Source of the DNA: Cyclobacterium lianum
GTDB lineage: Bacteria; Bacteroidota; Bacteroidia; Cytophagales; Cyclobacteriaceae
Assembly (NCBI RefSeq): GCF_900143075.1
Contig: NZ_FRCY01000006.1
Location: 1-40,829 of the forward strand
Direction: 5' to 3'
DNA length: 40,829 bases
Shown here: positions 1 to 8,030 of the stretch, in pieces
How the letters are laid out: each line of letters starts with the position of its first letter
Numbering within the stretch: the first letter of the stretch is position 1
Notes under the pieces: generated by a model
Seen by the model: the letters and a program-made list of their open reading frames with translations, nothing else
What the model was told of the DNA's origin: nothing
The model's database searches: none
Translations under genes and position numbers: made by a program

Positions 1-19
1 TCGTAATCGCTCCGGAAAA

Positions 20-144
20 GACCCTCGAGGTTGTGGAAACCTCAAGGGTCGTTGTTGTCAAACCTTTGGGGTCTTTGGGACCCCGAAGGTTTTTTAGTGA
101 ACGCTCCGGATTAGACCTTCGGGGTTCGGAAAACCCCAAAGGTC
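20..144. repeat. three consecutive related hairpins (palindromic repeat cluster)
   Basis: Three 31-base palindromes follow each other at 20-50, 61-91 and 114-144. Each has arms of about 13 bases and a loop of about 5. The arms are variants of GACCYTYGRGGTT, and the second is the same idea in swapped order (AACCTTTGGGGTC). Arm mismatches are few and compensated by G-T pairing. This is the kind of intergenic palindrome cluster common in Bacteroidota. It is not a CRISPR array, because the units are not identical and the spacers are short. Its function is unknown. The stretch 145-384 holds no convincing gene. Confidence 0.75.
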
Positions 145-384
145 TGACTCATTTCACTTTTCCCTTTCCACTTTCTCCGGTCTGCAGTTCATCCCGAAGG
201 TGGACTCCACCGCATTGTGTTAAAATTAGCCCTTGGTTAAAATCAGGTAAAAAACCTATTGCTAAATCTATTAAACGATGGCTTGGAAGGGTTAGTACAA
301 AGGTTCCAGATGATAGTAAGGATGTATCAATCTGATCCCTGACCAAATAAATGACCCCCGAAGGACACCCGATTTAGAAATTAT

Positions 385-786
385 TTACCAGATTACTTTT
401 AGGCCTGTATCTGAATACCTTTTGATAATTTCATCATCAGAAATTAATGTCAAGTCATCCTGCAAGGCCTGCCATATAAGCATCCTGTCAAAGGGATCTT
501 TATGATGAGTCTGTTTCAGTTGAAAAAATGAAGCCGCGTCATTGATTTTCAGGTCAAGATTTTGGAAGTCAAAATATTGATTAAATCCGGTCAATATGGT
601 TTCAGGGGTATGGTGCTTCAAATCCAATTTTCCCATCTGGAATTTGATGCTGATCTCCCAAAAACTAACAGCACTCAAAAAAATCTCAGCATCGTTGGAA
701 AGCAACAATTTCCTGACCCGGGAGCTAATTTTATTCTCATGAAAAGCGATCCATAATATCACATGGGTGTCCAATAAACACCTCAT
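385..786 (-). CDS. PIN-domain toxin of a type II toxin-antitoxin pair (VapC-like ribonuclease)
   Basis: This 133-residue protein has the size and layout of a single PIN domain. It opens with LLDTHVILW, which supplies the first metal-binding aspartate (Asp6). A conserved Glu lies in SAVSFWEIS (Glu44), the DPFDRML motif carries Asp97 and Asp100, and ISDD near Asp117 is the last acidic position. PIN toxins of this type are Mg-dependent RNases that cleave tRNA or other structured RNA. The start codon overlaps the stop of the upstream antitoxin by four bases (ATGA), so the two are translationally coupled. The cellular target cannot be read from the sequence. Confidence 0.88.
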   Translation of the reverse strand: MRCLLDTHVILWIAFHENKISSRVRKLLLSNDAEIFLSAVSFWEISIKFQMGKLDLKHHTPETILTGFNQYFDFQNLDLKINDAASFFQLKQTHHKDPFDRMLIWQALQDDLTLISDDEIIKRYSDTGLKVIW

Positions 787-1031
787 ATGCCCATTTCAGA
801 CAATTCTTCGTCAGTCCATTCCATGTCTGATTTTGATATTTCAATACCCTGGTCTTTAAAAAAACCTAATTTCCTTTTTTTCGGCTTTGCCGGTTTCATC
901 TCTTTTCCGAAATACCCTACCAATTGCCCGGATTTGCCCTTGACCACCTTTATGACAACACCTCCCTTGATCATTTCGACCACTTCGGAAAACCTGGCCT
1001 TAAATTCTCCTATATGCATGGTTACGGTCAT
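783..1031 (-). CDS. Phd/YefM-like antitoxin, partner of the PIN toxin
   Basis: A small protein of about 82 residues whose N-terminus (MHIGEFKARFSEVVEMIKGG) matches the DNA-binding Phd/YefM antitoxin fold, followed by a charged C-terminus (DMEWTDEELSEMGI) of the sort that wraps around a PIN toxin. An upstream ATG at 1046 would add five residues. I prefer 1031 (or even 1019) because a promoter-like TATATTTA element covers 1046-1053, which would put transcription start downstream of the 1046 ATG. The gene probably represses its own operon through the palindrome at 1061-1077. It is first in the two-gene unit and overlaps the toxin by four bases. Confidence 0.8.
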   Translation of the reverse strand: MTVTMHIGEFKARFSEVVEMIKGGVVIKVVKGKSGQLVGYFGKEMKPAKPKKRKLGFFKDQGIEISKSDMEWTDEELSEMGI

Positions 1032-1045
1032 GGTACATTTTTTCA

Positions 1046-1077
1046 TAAATATAAGTTTTCCTTGTCAAGTTGACAAG
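1046..1077 (-). promoter_or_regulatory. antitoxin promoter with overlapping operator palindrome
   Basis: On the minus strand, TTG (1076-1074) is followed after 20 bases by TATATTTA (1053-1046). This fits the Bacteroidota -33/-7 pattern (TTG, about 20 bases, TAnnTTTG) except for the last base. The palindrome CTTGTCAA-G-TTGACAAG at 1061-1077 has perfect 8-base arms around a single base and lies between and over these elements. That is where an autorepressing antitoxin would bind. The sequence pattern is direct; the function is inferred. Confidence 0.6.
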
Positions 1078-1445
1078 TTTATTTTGTTGAAATATGTGCC
1101 TGTTGATGAAAAAATCGAACGGTATTTTTTTAGAACTATTTTTCACCGCAAGCCTGGTTTCAGCGCTGTGTGTGGATATCAATGTTTTCTGGAAGATCTA
1201 TTAGATATTCTTATAAATGCTGAAATGAATTTGACCTTGTTGATGGAAATTTGAAATTTGGGAGATAAGTAGGAAACTGGTTAATACATCAGCACCTCTG
1301 AAAAGCTTCTCCGCCTGGCACCCCTGTTACCTGTCCTGTTCGCTTTACTTTATTTTCAGATATCAATGGGATTTCTGGAAAGATTGCGTTTCTTTAACCC
1401 TTCCAGCTCTATTCATTCTCCGAATGCCAAAATGAACCTGAAGAC
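1078..1445. other. intergenic region with an imperfect direct repeat upstream of the oxidoreductase gene
   Basis: No gene is supported here. Two similar stretches occur 186 bases apart: GATATCAATG followed by TTTCTGGAA and a GAT at 1175-1198, and again at 1361-1385. Both are followed by an AATGCYRAAATGAAYYTGA motif (1217-1237 and about 1424-1443). The second copy runs up to the start of the oxidoreductase gene, so the repeat may be a duplicated gene front. No clear promoter was identified. Confidence 0.4.
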
Positions 1446-3719
1446 ATGAACCCAAAAAGGAAAGTCAAACTCAGCCCTCCCGGCCAAATTGCAGCCGGAA
1501 TGGACTCCATCCAATCTGTAGCCCGGGCCATCTGGGAGGAAACCCATGTGGGAAGAGGGGTGAAAACCTTATTCAAACTCAATCAACCCAAAGGCTTTGA
1601 CTGCCCCAGTTGTGCCTGGCCAGACCCTGACCCGGACGAAGTATCCAAAATCGCCGAGTATTGCGAAAACGGAGCCAAGGCGGTGGCCTGGGAAAATGCC
1701 TCCAAAAAAATCGACGCTACCTTTTTTCAAAAAAATAGCGTTGAAGAGCTCTTCCAACAGTCCGACCACTGGCTGGAAAAGCAAGGGAGGCTCACCCAAC
1801 CCATGGTGCTGAAGCCGGGAGCCAGCCATTACCATCCCATTTCCTGGGAGGAGGCCTTCGATCTGATGGCCGAAAAACTCCATGAACTGGATCATCCGGA
1901 CCAGGCCATATTCTATACCTCAGGCCGTACAAGTAATGAGGCGGCTTTCCTCTATCAATGCTTTGTACGGCAGTTTGGCACCAATAACCTGCCCGATTGC
2001 TCCAACATGTGCCATGAAGCCTCCGGAAAAGCGTTGAGCGAAACCCTGGGAATTGGCAAAGCCTCTGTCATCCTGGATGATATCCGGCATGCAGACCTGC
2101 TGCTGGTAATGGGACAAAATCCCGGCACCAATGCCCCCAGAATGCTCACTGCCATGGAGCAACTCAAGAAAAACGGTGGCAAGATCATTTCCATCAACCC
2201 TTTACCGGAAACCGGACTGATCCAGTTTAGAAACCCCCAGAAACCCTGGGAATGGCTGGGCAAACCGACCACTCTGCATGACCTGCACCTTCAGGTAAAA
2301 GTCAGCGGCGACCTGCCCCTGCTCAAAGCCATACTTAAAATGCTGCTGGCGGAGGACAAGAAAAGTGGGGGCAAAATACTTGACCATACATTTATTGCGC
2401 AGCAAACAAGTGGTTATGAAGCCCTGCTGGAGCATTTAGAAACCTGCGACCTGGAAAAGCTTATTGACGATAGCGGCGTTGCTGAAACTCAGCTCAGAGA
2501 AGCAGTACAATTGCTGGCCGAAAACAAAAACATCATCATCGCCTGGGCCATGGGCATCACCCAGCACCGCAATGCCGAAAATACCATCCGTGAAATTGTC
2601 AACATCCTGCTGGTAAAAGGTGCTATAGGAAAAAAGGGAGCAGGAACCCTGCCCGTTCGTGGCCACAGCAATGTACAGGGTGACCGCACCATGGGCATTT
2701 GGGAGAAAATGTCCGATGCCTTTCTGGACAGATTGGGCCAGGCCTTTTCTTTCGAGGCGCCCAGAAATCACGGCGTGCATGCCGTAGGCACCGTAGAGGC
2801 CCTGGCTTCCGGAAAGGCTAAGGTATTTATGGGGATGGGTGGCAACTTTGTGCTTGCGGCACCGGATACCCAAAAGGTATTTGAAGGAATGCGGCAATGC
2901 AGCCTTACTGTACATGTCTCTACCAAATTGAACCGCAGTCACCTGGTACATGGCGAAACTGCCCTGATACTGCCCTGCCTGGGGCGTACCGAAGCGGACA
3001 TTACAGCACATGGCCCCCAGTTTGTCAGTACGGAGGATACAGCCGGTCGCATCCGCATGTCATCCGGCGACCTTGAACCCGGATCCGATCTCCTGAAAAG
3101 TGAAGTGGCCATCATCTGCGGGCTGGCCAGAAAGGTGCTGGGTACCGAAAATGCCACCGATTGGGAAGGAATGGCGGAAAATTATGACCTCATACGGGAT
3201 AAGATCGAGGCCGTGATCCCTGGTTTTGAAGCGTATAACGAAAGGGTGAGGGTGCCCGGAGGATTTTACCTGCCCAATGGGGCCAGAGAGGGCAGCTTCT
3301 ACACCGAAGACCGCAAAGCCCACCTGACCGTAAATCCCCTTGCAGAAAAACCGGATTCGCAAACTCCTTTCATCCTGATGACCGTAAGGAGCCACGATCA
3401 GTTCAACACCACCGTTTACGGTTACAACGACCGGTACCGAGGAATTCAAAACAGCAGAGAGGTGGTCATGATGCACCGGGAAGACATGAAAGAAAGGGGA
3501 TACCAAAGTGGCGATCTGGTAAAAATTACCAGCGTCTTTAATGGGGAAAAAAGGGTTTTGGAGGGCTTTCAGGTGGTACCTTACGATATCAGCAGGGGTT
3601 GCCTTGCGGTATACTTTCCGGAAGGCAATGTGCTGGTAGCGCTGGACAACAGATCTGGTGAAAGCCACTGCCCTGCCTCCAAATTTATAGAAGTTTTTCT
3701 GGAAAAAATGCAGGCATAA
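1446..3719 (+). CDS. FdhF/YdeP-family molybdopterin oxidoreductase (formate dehydrogenase alpha-like)
   Basis: This 757-residue protein belongs to the bis-MGD oxidoreductase superfamily, YdeP branch. The N-terminal motif FDCPSCAWPDP (Cys53, Cys56) with Cys73 is characteristic of that branch. NLPDCSNMCHEASG (about 181-194) and RGHSNVQGDRTMG in the middle are cofactor-binding segments, and the C-terminal part (from about residue 640) is the MGD-binding dinucleotide domain. Homologues are annotated as formate dehydrogenase or acid-resistance proteins, and the true substrate of most is unproven. There is no signal peptide or Tat motif, so it should be cytoplasmic. The stop overlaps the next ATG by one base (TAATG), coupling it to FdhD. 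No iron-sulfur or cytochrome partner subunit lies nearby. Confidence 0.93.
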   Translation: MNPKRKVKLSPPGQIAAGMDSIQSVARAIWEETHVGRGVKTLFKLNQPKGFDCPSCAWPDPDPDEVSKIAEYCENGAKAVAWENASKKIDATFFQKNSVEELFQQSDHWLEKQGRLTQPMVLKPGASHYHPISWEEAFDLMAEKLHELDHPDQAIFYTSGRTSNEAAFLYQCFVRQFGTNNLPDCSNMCHEASGKALSETLGIGKASVILDDIRHADLLLVMGQNPGTNAPRMLTAMEQLKKNGGKIISINPLPETGLIQFRNPQKPWEWLGKPTTLHDLHLQVKVSGDLPLLKAILKMLLAEDKKSGGKILDHTFIAQQTSGYEALLEHLETCDLEKLIDDSGVAETQLREAVQLLAENKNIIIAWAMGITQHRNAENTIREIVNILLVKGAIGKKGAGTLPVRGHSNVQGDRTMGIWEKMSDAFLDRLGQAFSFEAPRNHGVHAVGTVEALASGKAKVFMGMGGNFVLAAPDTQKVFEGMRQCSLTVHVSTKLNRSHLVHGETALILPCLGRTEADITAHGPQFVSTEDTAGRIRMSSGDLEPGSDLLKSEVAIICGLARKVLGTENATDWEGMAENYDLIRDKIEAVIPGFEAYNERVRVPGGFYLPNGAREGSFYTEDRKAHLTVNPLAEKPDSQTPFILMTVRSHDQFNTTVYGYNDRYRGIQNSREVVMMHREDMKERGYQSGDLVKITSVFNGEKRVLEGFQVVPYDISRGCLAVYFPEGNVLVALDNRSGESHCPASKFIEVFLEKMQA

Positions 3720-4588
3720 TGGATAGCAAGGGTCTGGTCGCACATGCTGAGGTAGTCAAATACAGCAGGACAAACAGCCTGTTGTTACAGGATTTGGTGG
3801 CGGCCGAGGAGCCCTTGCAAATCAGGCTGGAATTTGAAAAAGCGGGATCCTGGTACAAAAAGGACCTGCTGGTTACCATGCGCAGTCCGGGTGATGATTT
3901 TGATTTGGCAATGGGCTTTCTGTTCTCGGAAGGGATTGTGCGTGAGGAAAAGGACATTCTGCTGATGCGCTATTGCCGGCAGGTCCGGGAGGAAGAAAAA
4001 GGAAATGTATTGCTGGTGCGCCTGGCGCCCAATCCGGAAATAGATTTAGCGGAACTGAATAGGAATTTTTACACCCATTCGAGTTGTGGGGTATGTGGTA
4101 AAACGGCGATTGATGCGGTTCAGTGCAGGGCTTTGCGGCTAGAGGATGATCCGGATTGGCAGATAGATCCCGATACTTTGATGGCTCTTCCTCATGCATT
4201 GAAAGAACACCAAACCGGCTTTAAATACACGGGAGGCCTGCATGCGGCGGTACTATACGATGCCAGGGGAAAAATCCAACTGATCCGGGAAGATGTAGGC
4301 AGGCACAACGCCCTGGACAAATTGATCGGTGCGGCGCTTACCGGATCGATCGCACTGGAGCGGAGAAAAATTGTCCTGCTCAGCGGACGGGTAAGTTTTG
4401 AGATGGTACAGAAAGCAGCTAATGCCCAAATCCCCGTTTTGGTTGCCTTTGGAGCACCTACCAGCCTGGCAGCAAACCTTGCCCGATCAAAAAATCTGAC
4501 CTTAGTGGGCTTTTTGAAACAAGATGCATTTAACGTTTATTCCGGGCAGGAAAGGATAAAACAGTGGGTAAAAAAATCACTCAAATAA
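3719..4588 (+). CDS. fdhD: formate dehydrogenase accessory sulfurtransferase FdhD
   Basis: FdhD carries sulfur from the cysteine desulfurase to the molybdenum cofactor of formate dehydrogenases, which is required for their activity. The 289-residue protein has the family length and the signature SSCGVCGKTAIDAV with the two sulfur-relay cysteines (Cys123, Cys126). Further family segments are MRSPGDDFDLAMGFLFSEGI and REDVGRHNALDKLIGA, then LSGRVSFEMVQKA. Its ATG shares one base with the stop of the oxidoreductase gene, so the enzyme and its maturation factor are made together. The two are followed by a strong terminator. Confidence 0.95.
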   Translation: MDSKGLVAHAEVVKYSRTNSLLLQDLVAAEEPLQIRLEFEKAGSWYKKDLLVTMRSPGDDFDLAMGFLFSEGIVREEKDILLMRYCRQVREEEKGNVLLVRLAPNPEIDLAELNRNFYTHSSCGVCGKTAIDAVQCRALRLEDDPDWQIDPDTLMALPHALKEHQTGFKYTGGLHAAVLYDARGKIQLIREDVGRHNALDKLIGAALTGSIALERRKIVLLSGRVSFEMVQKAANAQIPVLVAFGAPTSLAANLARSKNLTLVGFLKQDAFNVYSGQERIKQWVKKSLK

Positions 4589-4668
4589 TACCCACCATTT
4601 GCAATGGAAAAGTCCATTTTGAAAAGTTTATTTATCACCTGAAACAAAGGTAGGCAGGACTGACAATA

Positions 4669-4724
4669 AAAAATACCCTGTTTCGGGTATTTTTTATGCA
4701 AAAAGGCCCGAAAATCCGGGCCTT
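4669..4724. terminator. bidirectional double-hairpin terminator
   Basis: The first stem, AAAAATACCC (4669-4678) with GGGTATTTTT (4685-4694), has an A-run on one side and a T-run on the other, so it works in both directions. A second stem follows: AAGGCCCG (4703-4710) with CGGGCCTT (4717-4724). It lies between the convergent FdhD gene and the small gene on the minus strand, as expected for a shared terminator. A short repeat CATCCGGGCAT occurs just beyond it (about 4735-4760). Confidence 0.8.
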
Positions 4725-4770
4725 AAATAAAACGCATCCGGGCATCAACATCCGGGCATTCGGGTCGACT

Positions 4771-4974
4771 TCAAGACATGTTGAAGCGGTGCTCGTCTCC
4801 TGATACTTCCGTAAACAGTCCGTTTTGCAACATCCATTTTCTTAGTTTGGATTTCTCATCTTTGGTCAAGATCTGATTGGCTTTGGTCAGCTCTTTTTTC
4901 AACAACTGATAGTCAAAGCTGACTTTCTGCAAAATCATTTTGTAATAATCCAAATAAGATGTCTTCATACGCAT
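4771..4974 (-). CDS. small conserved-looking protein of unknown function, downstream of Hsp20
   Basis: A 67-residue, strongly charged and probably all-helical protein (SYLDYYKMILQKVSFDYQ, then KKELTKANQILTKDEKSKLR). I do not recognise the family with certainty, though similar short proteins occur in Bacteroidota. It starts 41 bases after the small heat-shock gene on the same strand and ends at the bidirectional terminator, so the two probably form one stress-induced transcript. It has no signal peptide or membrane segment. Confidence 0.6.
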   Translation of the reverse strand: MRMKTSYLDYYKMILQKVSFDYQLLKKELTKANQILTKDEKSKLRKWMLQNGLFTEVSGDEHRFNMS

Positions 4975-5015
4975 TATGTTTAGGGTTTTAAAAAACTGAT
5001 CTTCTAAATTCCTAC

Positions 5016-5453
5016 TCAGGAAATATCAATGATTTTTATAGGCTTTCTTTTCGCTTCTTCGCGCTTGGGCAAAAACAAGGTGAGCATGCCCTGATTGAAA
5101 CTGGCATCTATGTTTGCTGTATCGACCGATTCGGGCAACTGAAAAGACCGGCTGAAGGAGTGATAGTTGAATTCCTTGATTACATACTGCATCTCTCCGC
5201 TTTCCCGCTGCTGGTCTGTATTTCCGCTTACGGTAATCAACTGGTTATCAAGCTCCACCTTGATATCCTTTTTGTCCATACCTGGCAATCCCATCTCGAT
5301 CCTGAAATCCTCGTTGGTCTCCATGATGTTGACCATCGGTACATAGGCGGTATTCCAATTTGTCCTGTTTATACCGAGTAACTCTCTGGACAGCATGTCC
5401 TCGAAAAATTGCGGACGCTGTTTTCTTCCGTTTTTACTGATTACATTTTCCAT
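5016..5453 (-). CDS. Hsp20/alpha-crystallin small heat-shock protein
   Basis: A 145-residue ATP-independent holdase that binds unfolding proteins in the cytoplasm. The alpha-crystallin domain covers about residues 36-135: VPMVNIMETNEDFRIEMGLPG opens the beta-sandwich and GMLTLFLPKRE is the conserved A-x-x-x-n-GvL-like closing motif. A short C-terminal tail ends in KPIKIIDIS, containing the I-x-I type motif (IKI) used for oligomer assembly. The N-terminal region is short. The gene probably leads a two-gene stress operon with the small gene downstream. Confidence 0.93.
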   Translation of the reverse strand: MENVISKNGRKQRPQFFEDMLSRELLGINRTNWNTAYVPMVNIMETNEDFRIEMGLPGMDKKDIKVELDNQLITVSGNTDQQRESGEMQYVIKEFNYHSFSRSFQLPESVDTANIDASFNQGMLTLFLPKREEAKRKPIKIIDIS

Positions 5454-5684
5454 GGCGTTTAAGTTTTAAGTAAAACATCAAATAACTACATTTAATGGGA
5501 TACAAATTGTCGGTCAAACAACAACTATTAACCATCAGGCATCAGGCGGCAAAGTGCATGCCAATCCGAAACGACTGAAAGGATGAACGAGCGTAAAAAG
5601 TCAGTTTGACAGTTCCTTTTCCAACAATCTTTTATTTGCTGAAACCAGGGACTGACAAACTGACTGAACTGGCTTACCCCTGTA

Positions 5685-5813
5685 TTACTGATAATTTGGG
5701 TTTTGGGAAATAAGACCTCTACCCAGATCGATCTGATTTTGAGGGATCGGGAAGTATTCGTTTTTACCTGCAGCAAAATTAGCTCCCGAAAGATGAGGTC
5801 TTCTCGTTTTCTC
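5685..5813 (-). pseudogene. C-terminal remnant of a SusD/RagB-type lipoprotein
   Basis: In the frame shifted by one base from the SusC fragment, codons 5789-5685 read SGANFAAGKNEYFPIPQNQI and then DLGRGLISQNPNYQ-stop. The segment YFPIPQNQIDL...NPNYQ is the typical C-terminal end of SusD-family outer-membrane glycan-binding lipoproteins, which are normally 450-550 residues long. The rest of SusD is missing, and an in-frame stop lies just upstream of 5813. Its position directly after a truncated SusC shows that an internal deletion joined the two genes. About 150 bases between it and Hsp20 (5528-5684) hold nothing recognisable. Confidence 0.85.
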
Positions 5814-6909
5814 CTATTGTCAGCCGGTCAAATAGCTTGAACTCTGAATTAAAACGGGCAGTAAAACGCTTGAAGCCGGTATGCTTGATCAAGCCTTCCT
5901 GATCGAAGTAATTGAAAGAAAGAAATTGATTAGCATCAGTTGAGTTTTTTGAGAAGTCAAGGTTATAGGATTGGATCATTGCAGGCCGGAAAATTTCGCT
6001 TACCCAGTCCACATCGGCAGCAGGTACGGTCTCAGCCTGATCGATCCATTCAGGGATAACCGGCTCAGCACCGGAGCCGTACACATCACTGGATGGCTGT
6101 CCGCCATCATTTAAGGTAGCCTCCCAGAGAAGATCGCCATATTCCTCTGCGTTGAGCATCCGGGGAAGATTAAATGCAGATTGAATTCCTGCATAGCTGT
6201 TGAAATTCATTTTGGTTTCTTCCGTTCGTCCTCTTTTGGTCGTGATGATGACCACGCCATTGGCTGCTCTGGACCCATAAATCGAAGCCGCAGCAGCGTC
6301 CTTCAGCACCTGAAAAGTCGCAATATCATTGGGGTTGATCATATTGATACCAGAAGTAGTCGGCACCCCGTCTATCACGTATAAGGGGTCGTTGTTTCGG
6401 ATGGTGCTAAACCCCCTTATTCTGATCGCAACTCCTCCGCCGGGAGCGTTGTCAGACACTACATTTACGCCTGGAGCCCGCCCCTGGATCATTCCATCAA
6501 TGCCTGCTGCAGGGATATTGGCGATTTCTTCCATATCGATGGTAGATACAGCGCCGGTCACATCCCTCTTTTTCTGGGAGGTATAACCGGTCACAATAAA
6601 CTCATCCAGAAACAGGTCGTCTGCCTGTAGCCGGATTTCCAGATAACTTTGATTATCAATTGCGATTTCCCGGGGAATAAAACCTACATAGGAAACCAGG
6701 ATTTGGTTTTGATTCTCCCCAAGCACCAGGCTGAATTTACCATCGATATCGGTAATGGTGCCAGCCGCAGTGCCCTTGACTGTAATGGCCGCCCCTATCA
6801 GGGGTTGGGCTGCGTCGTCGTATACAATTCCGTCAATTTTCTGCCGTGCGGCCACTATCCCGCAGACAAAGAGGAACAGGAAGCCGGACAAAAGTATGTG
6901 TTTTACCAT
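5779..6909 (-). pseudogene. truncated SusC-type TonB-dependent outer-membrane transporter
   Basis: The intact part begins with a signal peptide (MVKHILLSGFLFLFVCGIVAA). It continues with a carboxypeptidase-like domain (IDGIVYDDAAQPLIGAAITV) and a full plug domain including APGGGVAIRIRGFSTI and DPLYVIDGVP, then ALKDAAAASIYG-like and ANGVVIITTKRG motifs. SusC proteins are about 1000 residues, but this reading frame ends after about 376, just at the start of the barrel (RLTIGEN), then runs eight residues into unrelated sequence. The barrel and most of the partner SusD are deleted. I chose the Met at 6909 over 6936 because it gives a clean signal peptide. The remnant cannot form a transporter. 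Confidence 0.9.
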
Positions 6910-7043
6910 TTTTGATTCAGTTGATTTGAGCTGCAAATCTCAAAAATGAATCATAAATGATATCAAAAAACGGATTAACAGTACATCAATTCTGTACCTG
7001 AAAACCCAATCTTAATTCACAAAAAAATAACGAGGAATTAAAA

Positions 7044-7080
7044 TATCCCTGTCCGGGATCTGCTATGCCGGACAGGGATA
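7044..7080 (-). terminator. terminator after the lipoprotein operon
   Basis: A perfect 13-base stem, TATCCCTGTCCGG (7044-7056) and CCGGACAGGGATA (7068-7080), with an 11-base loop lies 12 bases past the stop of the cysteine-hydrolase gene. On the minus strand it is followed by a short T-run (TTTTAATT). It separates the operon from the SusC remnant. Confidence 0.75.
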
Positions 7081-7092
7081 AACGCAAGTAAC

Positions 7093-8004
7093 CTATTCAG
7101 CAACATTTCGGGACGCAAACCTAAACGCCGGCTTTCCTGTAAAGTCCGTACTGAGCATTGAGGGAGCCCAATATTTTTCCACATGTGCCACCACCAAGTC
7201 CGTACCGGTAAAATGGTCTACGTAGGGAAGCATTTCCGGATTGTACATGGTGTCAGTCATGTCCCTCATCAGAACGACATTCTTGTCCAGATTGGCCATC
7301 TGCCGGATGGCGAAAGGTCTGCCCAGCACACACATGTTCAGATGTACACCCATGACCACGATATTTTCGATGTTCCTGGATTGAATGATATTGAAAATTT
7401 CCTGACCCTGGTCGGAAATAAAATCCGTTGCTGCGATATCGATCTCAGGGGTTTGCCGCGACCAGGCTTCTCTTTCCTCACAGGGTTCACCTCCGGAGCA
7501 GGGCTGATCACAGCCCCCATCGCTATCGTCAATGGGCAGGGCGGCTTCCTGTTCCGGATCCAGGTAACACCAGTCGTTTATGGGAAATGCTTCCGGTGCT
7601 GCATGGTAGGGTACCGATTTGGCCGCTTTTCGCTGGGGCCATTCTGCATAAAAATCCATGGTGCCGCTGGGGGCATGAATGATGGTCAGGCCCATTTCTC
7701 TTGCGGCATGGACGGTTTCGTTCATTCTTGGCGCCAGCTCCCCTACCCTTCTTGTAGCACTTTCACACCAGTGCTCATCCCACATGTCTGTGATGATAAA
7801 AGCTGTTTTCGATGGATCCCAGGACTCCTGAAATTCCCTGGATTCCCAAGCCATATTCTCGTTGTTGATTCGGACATGTTTACGCAGGTTGACGGAAATC
7901 TGCTCAGACTTAGTTGAGCGCTCCTCCTGCGCGGTATTTCTTTTCTGCTGCTGGCAGGCTGAAAACGTGACCAGCAGGATCAGTAAACATATAGAATAAT
8001 TCAT
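7093..8004 (-). CDS. lipoprotein cysteine hydrolase, isochorismatase fold
   Basis: A 303-residue protein with a lipoprotein signal peptide (MNYSICLLILLVTFSAC, lipid Cys17). The isochorismatase-like hydrolase fold follows: TAFIITDMWDEHWC gives the acidic residue Asp73, and VVMGVHLNMCVLGRPFA gives the nucleophile Cys225. Between them, a cysteine-rich insertion (GGCDQPCSGGEPC, Cys165/169/175) appears, as I recall from related planctomycete and Bacteroidota proteins. I do not see the usual catalytic lysine in the expected place before the ATDFISDQG segment. Isochorismatase-fold enzymes hydrolyse amides, ureido groups or vinyl ethers, and this one's substrate is unknown. It starts 26 bases after the beta-propeller/cytochrome gene on the same strand, and both products would be membrane-anchored outside the cytoplasm. 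Confidence 0.85.
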   Translation of the reverse strand: MNYSICLLILLVTFSACQQQKRNTAQEERSTKSEQISVNLRKHVRINNENMAWESREFQESWDPSKTAFIITDMWDEHWCESATRRVGELAPRMNETVHAAREMGLTIIHAPSGTMDFYAEWPQRKAAKSVPYHAAPEAFPINDWCYLDPEQEAALPIDDSDGGCDQPCSGGEPCEEREAWSRQTPEIDIAATDFISDQGQEIFNIIQSRNIENIVVMGVHLNMCVLGRPFAIRQMANLDKNVVLMRDMTDTMYNPEMLPYVDHFTGTDLVVAHVEKYWAPSMLSTDFTGKPAFRFASRNVAE

Positions 8005-8030
8005 CTTACCGGGTTTTTCGGTAAGATACT

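Noticed and set aside
20-144. Possible CRISPR array
   Set aside because: The three units are palindromes of differing sequence, spacers are 10-22 bases, and no cas genes are present.
149-346. Small open frames on both strands near the left edge
   Set aside because: Neither has a recognisable family, ribosome site or neighbour logic; they partly cover the hairpin repeats.
5528-5776. 82-codon open frame between Hsp20 and the SusC remnant
   Set aside because: It reads the SusD C-terminal sequence in the wrong frame; the frame one base away gives the SusD ending.
7183-7917. Open frame of 244 codons opposite the cysteine hydrolase
   Set aside because: Antisense shadow; the minus-strand protein has a signal peptide and catalytic motifs, the plus-strand one has none.
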